A DNA stretch of 64,000 nt from contig NZ_BONW01000013.1 of NCBI RefSeq assembly GCF_016862915.1, positions 124,001 through 188,000 of the forward strand, read 5' to 3'. The stretch is from Plantactinospora endophytica (lineage in GTDB: Bacteria; Actinomycetota; Actinomycetes; Mycobacteriales; Micromonosporaceae). Position 1 is the first letter of the stretch; each line of letters starts with the position of its first letter. Below the pieces are notes generated by a model. That model saw only the letters and a list, made by a program, of their open reading frames with translations, searched no databases and was not told the origin of the DNA. Of this stretch, positions 31,920-39,186 are shown piece by piece. A program made the position numbers and the translations under genes.

Positions 31920-34357
31920 CCGGGTGGGGCCTCGCGCTTGGACTCCGGCTCACCTTCACCGGCGGACGCGCGGGACGTATCCGACTGCTCATGATGGTCG
32001 GTGGGGTGGCGGCGGGAGTGGTTCTGCTGCTCGCGGTCGGGGGTGCGCTGCCCGCTGCGGTGGAGCGGATCGGCAAGACCGCGGCCCGGGCGGTCGTGCC
32101 CACCGCCGACGCCGGGACCCGCACCGAGGGAGTACGGGCGGCGCTGTCGGTCGGGTTCTGGCGTGGGCATGAGATCCGAGTACTCCGGGTCGAGGTCGTC
32201 GGCCCGGATGTCGCCCCACCCCTGGGCGTGCCGAGGACCCCGCAAGCGGGGGAGATGTTCGTGTCGCCCGCCCTGGCGGCGGCGTTGACCGGCGAACACG
32301 GCGGGGAACTCGCGCCACGCCTACCCGAACGGACGGTGGGCACGGTCACCTCGGCAGGTCTGGTCGGCCCGAAGGAGTTGTACGCCGTCGCGGGTCCGCC
32401 GCCCGGTGGCCTCGTCGGCCCGCCAGGCGCCGATCCCGGGCTGTCTACGGCCTTCGAGCGCCCCGGACAGGGATCGCTGTTCGCATCCCAGGGTGCGCAC
32501 GTCGACGGGACCGGGATGGGGCAGGAGGCGAACGCCACGGGCACCCTGCTGGTGATGGTCGCCCTGGCGGGTGTGGGTCTGGTGGTGCCGCTGGCTGTCC
32601 TGGTCGGCACCTCGGTCCGGCTCTCCCAGGCCAGCCGTGAACGGCGGGCCGCCGCCATGCGTCTGATCGGCGCCACCGCCGGCCAACTGCGGATGCTCGG
32701 CGCGGTGGAGGCTGCGGTCGTTGGAGTGCTCGGCGTGCTGGCGGGTACCGCACTGTTCCTCCTGCTACGCCGCCCGGTGGCGGCGTTACTACCGATTCCG
32801 AACGGCCTCTACCCGCAGGACGTGGCACCGCCACCAGCGGTGGCCATAGCCGTACTGGTCGGAGTGCCGGCGCTGGCCGCCCTCACCGGTACACTCGCGC
32901 TCCGCCGCGCGGTGACGTCCCCGCTCGGCGTACGGCGGCAGGCCAAACCGGCCCGCGCCGGCGCCTCCCGGCTGCTTCCGCTCGGCCTCGGCCTCGCCCT
33001 GCTGCTCGGCGCCTACGCCGACCGCCGGGCCGTGCTCGCGGGTGCCTGGCACGGCCGTGCGCTGCTGCTGAGCGGAGCGGTGCTGTGTCTGGTCGGCCTG
33101 GCGGTCGGCACCGCCGCGCTGGCCCGAGTGACTGGCCTCGCGGTGGCACGCTGGGGACCTGGCCTGGCCAGCCAACTCGCCGGACGTCGACTGATCGCCG
33201 ATCCGGCCGGCGCCGCCCGGGCGGTCACCGGTACCGCTCTGGTCGTCGTCCTGCTCGGCTGGGTGGTGGCGCTGCTTCCCGTCCTCGACCAGATCGACGG
33301 CGACGACGGCCTGGCGGGCGCCCTACGCCCGCACACCGTTGTGGTGACCATCGCCGCCGACGCCCAGGTGGAGCCGCTCGTCGAGACGCTGCGCGCGGTG
33401 AACGGCGTCGCCCAGGTCGCCACGGTCCGCCACCTGGACCTACTGCCGCCCGGCGTACGACCGACAGACTGTTGCAGCGACGGAACCGCACGCATCGGTG
33501 AGCAGAACGTACGAGCCGTGATCGCCGACTGCGGCGACCTGGGACGGATCCTGCGAGCGCCATTGCCCGACTGCCGTCCGAACACCCCGCACTACCTCAC
33601 CGGAAGCTACTTCCCCTCGTCGACCATCGCGGCGACGGATCGGCTTCAACCGGTGACCGCGCCAGACCGTCCACCGGCCGGCCCGATCCTCGAACTACCG
33701 GCGGAGCTTCCCGCCCTCACCCTGCCCGACGCGTTCACCAACCGCACCGACGGGCTGCTGCTCGCAGGTGACCTGCTCGTCCCACCCACACTGCTCCCCG
33801 CCGACCTGCCCGACAAATGGTTCCCGAACCTCCTGGTCGCTACCGACGGCCGGGCCGAGACGTTAGAGGCGGTCCGGGCCCGCCTCGGCGCCCAGCAGAC
33901 CCCCTTTCCACCGCTGACCGCCGAGGAAGCCGTGGTGCTGGCCCGGTCGTCCTCGGACGGCTACACCCGCGCAGCGCTCCTCATGACCATCGCCGTCGTA
34001 CTGGCCGGCGGCCTCTCGCTCGCCGTCACCACCGCCGACGGCATCCGCGAGCGGCACCGGGCACACTCGGCACTGACCGCGATGGGAACTCCCGCCCGGG
34101 TCCTACGGCACAGCAGCCTGCTGTACACGGCGCTCCCCCTGGCGCTCACCATCGGCTTCGCCGTGCTCGTCACCGCCGCCAGCTCCTGGCTGCTCGTCGG
34201 ACTCAGCGCTTCGGCCGGGATCGCCCCGCCGCCGTTACCCTGGGACGGATACGCCGCCATCGGCGCCACCACGCTGGTCGCCTGCCTACTCGCCACCGCC
34301 GCCACGCTGCCATTCGTCCGAGCCGTGACCCGACCCGACGCCCTACGCATCGAATGA
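31916..34357 (+). CDS. FtsX/MacB-like ABC transporter permease
   Basis: 813 residues with the two-module FtsX layout. A first helix is near residue 20, then an extracytoplasmic domain of about 160 residues, then a cluster of helices (TLLVMVALAGVGLVVPLAVL onward). A second extracytoplasmic domain (about 460-680) contains a CCSDG and DCGD/DCRP cysteine set likely to form disulfides. The last helix cluster follows. The first gene product of the pair, the ATPase, lies directly upstream. The substrate is unknown; PadR control suggests export of a toxic compound or peptide. Confidence 0.88.
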   Translation: MTGWGLALGLRLTFTGGRAGRIRLLMMVGGVAAGVVLLLAVGGALPAAVERIGKTAARAVVPTADAGTRTEGVRAALSVGFWRGHEIRVLRVEVVGPDVAPPLGVPRTPQAGEMFVSPALAAALTGEHGGELAPRLPERTVGTVTSAGLVGPKELYAVAGPPPGGLVGPPGADPGLSTAFERPGQGSLFASQGAHVDGTGMGQEANATGTLLVMVALAGVGLVVPLAVLVGTSVRLSQASRERRAAAMRLIGATAGQLRMLGAVEAAVVGVLGVLAGTALFLLLRRPVAALLPIPNGLYPQDVAPPPAVAIAVLVGVPALAALTGTLALRRAVTSPLGVRRQAKPARAGASRLLPLGLGLALLLGAYADRRAVLAGAWHGRALLLSGAVLCLVGLAVGTAALARVTGLAVARWGPGLASQLAGRRLIADPAGAARAVTGTALVVVLLGWVVALLPVLDQIDGDDGLAGALRPHTVVVTIAADAQVEPLVETLRAVNGVAQVATVRHLDLLPPGVRPTDCCSDGTARIGEQNVRAVIADCGDLGRILRAPLPDCRPNTPHYLTGSYFPSSTIAATDRLQPVTAPDRPPAGPILELPAELPALTLPDAFTNRTDGLLLAGDLLVPPTLLPADLPDKWFPNLLVATDGRAETLEAVRARLGAQQTPFPPLTAEEAVVLARSSSDGYTRAALLMTIAVVLAGGLSLAVTTADGIRERHRAHSALTAMGTPARVLRHSSLLYTALPLALTIGFAVLVTAASSWLLVGLSASAGIAPPPLPWDGYAAIGATTLVACLLATAATLPFVRAVTRPDALRIE

Positions 34358-34503
34358 AAGACGACCGACTATCCGGCCTCGCGCGGATTCAGGACCCTTC
34401 CGGCGACATTGGGCGACCAACTGCTCGAAGCCTCGTGACGAGCGGAACCTGAAAGTCGACCACCGCGACCCCGCCGCAGACACAGGATCTCGGTCCCGCC
34501 CCG

Positions 34504-34529
34504 GCGGCGGCGTGTCTCCACGCCGCCGC
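34504..34529. terminator. Terminator between convergent genes
   Basis: GCGGCGGCGTG (34504-34514) and CACGCCGCCGC (34519-34529) form a perfect 11-bp stem with the loop TCTC, between the permease stop (34357) and the reverse-strand EEP gene stop (34547). Confidence 0.7.
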
Positions 34530-34546
34530 TCGGCGTCGGCTGGGGG

Positions 34547-36061
34547 TCAGTTGAGCCGGAAAGCGGTGAGGACGGCGGCGTGGTCGGAGGTCCAGACGTT
34601 GGCGGACGGGTTGGACTGGGCGGGGGTGCCTTCCCAGACGGCGTCGGAGGACAGGACGGTGAGGGGGCCCCGGTAGTGGATGAAGTCGATGCGGTCCTGG
34701 GGCTCGGGCTCGCCGGAGTGGGAGTCGTAGCCGTAGCCGCCGGTGAAGGTCTTGTAGACGGGGGACCAGGTGACGCCCGGCTGCGTCGAGGGGTTGGGGC
34801 GGGCCTGCCGGTAGGAGTCGATGAGGCCGGCGTTGGCGGGCACCGTGGAGGTGGGCCACGGGACGGCTCCGTAGCCGCAGCGGGAGTTCGTGGCCGTCCA
34901 GTCGAGGTGCGACGGGGCGTTGAAGTCGCCGGTCAGCAGCACCGGCGTGGTCGAGGAACTGCCGAGGTCGGCCGACATGGCGGCGATGATGGTGTTGATC
35001 TGGCCGGTCCGGCCGGAGGACGACTCACGGCTCAGGAGCTGCTGGACGGTCATGCGACCGAAGCAGGCGTCGTACGGGCCGTAGGGGGTGTAGCCGAGGT
35101 GGGCGCTCCAGAGCCGGAGGGAGCGGGCGCCGAGGTCGATCCTGGCGGCGACGGCCGAGCCGGCGACGGTGGGGGTGGTGGCGGTGATCGGGTAGCGGCT
35201 GAGGACCGCGGTGTCGGAATTCTGGAAGTACGACCAGCCGAGGGCTGTGGCGAGGGTCTGGGCGGCGCTGCCCTGGTTCTCCTGGATACCGACGACGTCG
35301 ACGTCCCGTTCGAGCAGGAACTTGAGTTGCTTCTCCAGGCCGCCGGAGACCACCGTGCCGCCGTGCCAGAGGTTCCAGCTAAGCGCGTTGAACTGTGGGA
35401 CGAGCGCGCCGGACTGGACCCGGATCGTCACGGTCGCGTCGGCGGTGCCCGAGGCGGTGGTGGCGCGGATGCCGAGCGTGGCGTTACCCGCTGCGGTCGG
35501 AGTGCCGGTGACGACCCCGGTCGAGGAGAGGGCGGCCCAGGCGGGCCCGGAGGTCTTGGTGAAGCTCAGCCGGCTGGTGTCGCCCTGCACCAGGCCCCGT
35601 ACCGTCGCCGAGTAGCCGGCACCTACCTTGGCGTTGCGCAGGGTGAACGCCGAGGCGGGGAAGTGCGGCGCGGTGTTGGTGGTCAGCCGCACCGTTACGG
35701 GCTGGGCGAGCCAGGTGTACCCGTCGTCGAACAGGTAGTAGACGATGTAGTCGCCCGCCGCGAGACCCGACGTGGACAGCGACGCCGATCCGCTGGAGCC
35801 AGGGGTGTAGGTCCAGGTCAGCGACGGCCCCACGTACGCCTGGTCGACCGGCCCGTTGCCGGGATTGCGGTAGAGCCCGACCCAGTTCTTCGCGTTCGGC
35901 CGGGGCGTGGAGTAGCTGAACCTGAGGTCGGTGCCGACCGCGAAGGTGGGCGACGTCACCGTCAACGTCCCGTCGGGGGCGGCCTGGGCGGGCCGGGTCG
36001 GCAACGCGAGGGCCATGGCGACGGAGAGGACGGTCAGTGCCAGGGGGAGCAGTCTGCGCAT
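34547..36061 (-). CDS. Secreted endonuclease/exonuclease/phosphatase-family protein
   Basis: 504 residues. A Sec signal peptide (MRRLLPLALTVLSVAMALAL, cleavage near PAQA-A) is followed by two Ig-like domains. The first (about 25-125) has YSTPRPNAKNWVGLYRNPGN, as in metallophosphatase-associated modules; the second is a putative-Ig type (about 130-230). The EEP catalytic domain follows: LSWNLWHGG, VGIQENQ (metal Glu), TGDFNAPSHLDW (catalytic Asp/Asn), QDRIDFIHYR and SDHAAVLTAF (terminal Asp-His pair). All catalytic residues are present, so it should hydrolyse phosphodiesters or phosphomonoesters outside the cell, possibly nucleic acid or lipid head groups. Confidence 0.88.
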   Translation of the reverse strand: MRRLLPLALTVLSVAMALALPTRPAQAAPDGTLTVTSPTFAVGTDLRFSYSTPRPNAKNWVGLYRNPGNGPVDQAYVGPSLTWTYTPGSSGSASLSTSGLAAGDYIVYYLFDDGYTWLAQPVTVRLTTNTAPHFPASAFTLRNAKVGAGYSATVRGLVQGDTSRLSFTKTSGPAWAALSSTGVVTGTPTAAGNATLGIRATTASGTADATVTIRVQSGALVPQFNALSWNLWHGGTVVSGGLEKQLKFLLERDVDVVGIQENQGSAAQTLATALGWSYFQNSDTAVLSRYPITATTPTVAGSAVAARIDLGARSLRLWSAHLGYTPYGPYDACFGRMTVQQLLSRESSSGRTGQINTIIAAMSADLGSSSTTPVLLTGDFNAPSHLDWTATNSRCGYGAVPWPTSTVPANAGLIDSYRQARPNPSTQPGVTWSPVYKTFTGGYGYDSHSGEPEPQDRIDFIHYRGPLTVLSSDAVWEGTPAQSNPSANVWTSDHAAVLTAFRLN

Positions 36062-36282
36062 CTGGGCTCCTGAGGATCGAGAGTCGGCGATTACCGTGAT
36101 CGTCAGTAGCCGGTATGCATGCGACGTGACATCCCCGCCACACCGGGCCGAAGCACAACCCAACGCTGCTGGACCTGTCCGCTGGAGGACGCCACCGTCC
36201 ACTGCTGCGGTCGGCTCGGTGCGCGTACTCGTTGCCGTGATCGTCGTTCGGACACCGCGCGGGCGGCTCGTAGCATGGCGGT

Positions 36283-37128
36283 GTGCGATCCGGAGGACCG
36301 GTCTGTGTCGCCGGGGCTGTGGTGGAGATCGCGGTCCCGTCAGAATCGCGCCGTGCGCCGGGGATCAGCATGGCCGGGTTCCGTGGTCGGGCGGAGGACC
36401 CGGTCAATCTCCAAATGGTCCCGTACCCGGCGTTCACGGTGTTCCTCGACTTCGGCGACGCGCTGCTCGTCGACGACGCCAGCGGCGAGTGGAGGCGAGG
36501 CAGCGTCGTCGTCGGCATGACCTCGGGCAGCGTCCGAGGGCGCGGGCGCGATGTCGACCTGCTACAGGTACGGCTCTCGCCGACGGTCGCATACGGGGTG
36601 TTGGGTGTCTCGGCCGAGCCGGACGCGACAGTGGTCGCCCTTGAGGATCTATGGGGGCGCGACACCGGACGGATCCAGGAGCAACTGCGTGCCGCTGGGT
36701 CGTGGGACGACCGTTTCGCGGTCATGGGGGCCGCGCTCGCGCGACGACGTGAGACAGGCCGAAGGGTCGATCCGGAGATCGCCTTCGTCTGGGGACGGAT
36801 CGTGACGAGCCGGGGGCGGGTTCGCGTCGAGCGGCTGGCGGCCGAGGTGGGGTGGAGCCGGAAGCGGCTGTGGTCCCGGTTCCGATCCCAGGTCGGCCTC
36901 ACGCCCAAGCGCGCCGCGATGCTGGTCCGATTCGACCACGTGGCGCACCGCCTCGCGGCGGGGCACGGCGCCGCCCGGGTGGCGGCGGAGAGCGGCTTCG
37001 TGGACCAGTCCCACCTCTGCCGGGACGTCATGGCCATCGCCGGGATGACGCCCACGGCCGTGGCGGGCGCGCCGTGGCTGGTGGTCGACGACATCGCATG
37101 GCCCGGGGTGGCCGACGCCGTCGCGTGA
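36283..37128 (+). CDS. AraC-family transcriptional regulator
   Basis: 281 residues. The N-terminal ligand or dimer domain contains LQMVPYPAFTVFLDFGDALL, as in many actinobacterial AraC regulators that recognise small aromatics. The C-terminal double helix-turn-helix is about residues 170-255 (RVERLAAEVGWSRKRLWSRF and AARVAAESGFVDQSHLCRD). It is divergent from the EEP gene and 273 bp upstream of an esterase on the same strand, its likely target. The start is approximate: a GTG at 36283 gives a typical length. Confidence 0.85.
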   Translation: MRSGGPVCVAGAVVEIAVPSESRRAPGISMAGFRGRAEDPVNLQMVPYPAFTVFLDFGDALLVDDASGEWRRGSVVVGMTSGSVRGRGRDVDLLQVRLSPTVAYGVLGVSAEPDATVVALEDLWGRDTGRIQEQLRAAGSWDDRFAVMGAALARRRETGRRVDPEIAFVWGRIVTSRGRVRVERLAAEVGWSRKRLWSRFRSQVGLTPKRAAMLVRFDHVAHRLAAGHGAARVAAESGFVDQSHLCRDVMAIAGMTPTAVAGAPWLVVDDIAWPGVADAVA

Positions 37129-37191
37129 CCTCGGCTCGTCGATCGTCGTGGCCCGGGATGGTCGACGACATCGTGTGACCTCGGCTCGTCG
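37125..37191 (+). repeat. 50-bp imperfect tandem duplication at the end of the AraC gene
   Basis: GTGACCTCGGCTCGTCG occurs at 37125-37141 and again at 37175-37191, exactly 50 bp apart. The preceding GGTCGACGACATCG is also repeated. The second copy has lost the bases between these elements. This is a local slippage duplication covering the AraC stop codon; it leaves the first stop in use. Confidence 0.6.
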
Positions 37192-37401
37192 GCATCGCGT
37201 GGCCTACGTAGGAGCGGGCCTGGAGGGTGTGACGTGAGCCCAAGCTCCTATCGCTGTCCGGCCGGGCGGAACATTTCTCCAAGACACCCGGCGGGGCGTC
37301 CGGTGATGCTGGTAGTCACCACCCAGCGCGGTGCTTTCGGAGTCGCTGGACAGACGGCAGGAGACGCCAATGGTGCGGTACGTGCCCGGGTCGGGGACGA
37401 G

Positions 37402-38352
37402 ATGAGCGGCAGGGCTCCCTTGGGTACCCGGATTCTCCGGGACGCCCTGGACTGGGAGGCGATGACCGACGACCAGGTGATCGCCGCGCGTGAGAAGGCC
37501 AACCGCGCGGCGTCGTCCCGGGCCGGACGGATCGTGACCGGTCTGCCGGACCGTCGTGCCCGCATCGAGGAGGTCACGATCGACCTTCCCGGCCGTCGAC
37601 TGATGCTGCGGGTGCACCGCCCGAGGAACGCGGAACGGGCGCTGCCGCTGATCGTGTCGTTCCACGGTGGAGGGTTCATCTCGGGCACCGCCGCGCAGAA
37701 CGACTGGCTCAACAGCCATCTCGCAGCCCGCTGCCCGGCCGTGGTGGTCGCGGTGGAGTACCGCCTCGCCCCGGAGCACGTGCTGCCCAGGGCGATCGAG
37801 GACGGCTACGACACGCTCGCGCGGATCGTCGACGAGGCCACCGGCTGGGGCATCGACCCCGCCGCCCTCGCGGTCGTGGGTGAGAGCGCCGGTGGCATGA
37901 TCGCCGCGCTCGTCGCACTGCGGGCACGCAAGGACGGCCCGCCGCTGCGCGCCCAGGTGTTGAACTACCCGAGCACGGACTGGACCGAGACGATGGCCGA
38001 CTACCCCTCGTTCGTGGAGAACGCCGACAACCCCACGCTTCCGCTGTCGCGGCTGCGCGCGGCCCGCACCCTCAGCGTGCCTCCGACGCTCGACCCGAAC
38101 ACCGTGTCACCGCTGAAGTTCGGGAACCTCGGCGACCTGCCACCGGCACTCGTCGTCACCGCCGCGCTCGACCCGCTGGCCGACCACGGACGCCGGTACG
38201 TCGAACGGCTCAGCGACGACGGCACCGACGCCCGCCTGTCCTGCTACCCGAAGGCCACCCACAGCTTCCTCAGCACCCCCCGACTGGTGCCGGCGGCCCG
38301 GCCCGCGCGCCGCGAGATCCTCGCCTTCCTGCGCAATCACCTACACCCGTGA
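37402..38352 (+). CDS. Alpha/beta hydrolase, HSL-type esterase/lipase
   Basis: 316 residues of the hormone-sensitive-lipase (family IV) esterases. Oxyanion motif SFHGGGFISG, nucleophile motif VGESAGGM (GxSxG), catalytic Asp in AALDPLADHG and His in KATHSFL. The cap helix sequence and VVVAVEYRLAPEHVLPRAIE are typical. ATG 37402 follows GGGGACGAG; an earlier in-frame ATG at 37234 adds an unstructured 56-residue stretch and is less likely. There is no signal peptide, so it should act in the cytosol on short-chain esters. Probable regulation by the AraC gene upstream. Confidence 0.88.
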   Translation: MSGRAPLGTRILRDALDWEAMTDDQVIAAREKANRAASSRAGRIVTGLPDRRARIEEVTIDLPGRRLMLRVHRPRNAERALPLIVSFHGGGFISGTAAQNDWLNSHLAARCPAVVVAVEYRLAPEHVLPRAIEDGYDTLARIVDEATGWGIDPAALAVVGESAGGMIAALVALRARKDGPPLRAQVLNYPSTDWTETMADYPSFVENADNPTLPLSRLRAARTLSVPPTLDPNTVSPLKFGNLGDLPPALVVTAALDPLADHGRRYVERLSDDGTDARLSCYPKATHSFLSTPRLVPAARPARREILAFLRNHLHP

Positions 38353-39186
38353 ACGGAGGAAATGAATGGGTAAAGGGCCACCGCGAGGCCAATGAACAAT
38401 AGCATCGGCAACGGAAATGCGTAGCGAGGTCGGGCAGGTAGGCGTTCGTCCCGTCCGACTTCGCCACCACACAGCCGACGAAGCGGACGGCTGCGTAGGT
38501 CTCCGGTGCTAATGAGCATCTTGTCGTGCAGAATCCAGGCGGCCGCCCCGCCCTGCGTGTCCCGCAATCTGCCAAGCTGAGCCGAGCCCTATACCCCATG
38601 CGCGAACGATGTCGCGGTCAGTTGCCGCCGGGCCAGACGACGGATCGCCGCGCCGTGACGGCACCGAAGCGGAGCAGCCAGGACGGCGGCGTGCGGCGAC
38701 AAGACACCTTCCGTGATTCGGAAGTGCCCACCGCCCGAACGCGTCCGTACCGCAGTGAAACGCAGTCGGTGAACCCCGAGGTGGACGTGCTATTCGTCGC
38801 CGGGGCAGCGGCCCATGCGGCCAAGGTGGACTGACACGGCGAGACCAGAAACATCAATGTCGGATACCGATGAGGTAAGCGTTTGAGCGGGCGAAGCAAG
38901 GGAGCCGATTGAGCAGCCGGCTCGAAGAGACGCGCCTGCCCGCGTTACCCGGTACCTCCCGTGCGGCGAGTGCCGCCGGATGCGCTAGCGGGGCTTCGGG
39001 CGACTGCCGAACCCGAGGTCAGCCGTGGTTGCCGGCCGACTGTCCCCCGCCGGCCGGCGTGAGGTCCTATCCTGGATCCGCTCAACGGAGGCTTGGCGGA
39101 TTTGGAACCTGATGGACGGTGCTCGATTGCACCGCAAGCTGGTGGTGGCGCGAGTGGCCGTCACCGCGACCGGCAGGGTGTGACGA
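38353..39186. other. Long intergenic region with only doubtful coding fragments
   Basis: About 830 bp between the esterase and the PBP gene. Fragments look protein-like but are isolated. On the reverse strand near 38425-38510 the frame reads CVVAKSDGTNAYLPDL, slightly reminiscent of MltG-type lytic transglycosylase ends. On the plus strand a frame ends VDVLFVAGAAAHAAKVD at 38834. Neither has a start or a full domain. The region may be decayed genes and PBP promoter DNA. Confidence 0.3.
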
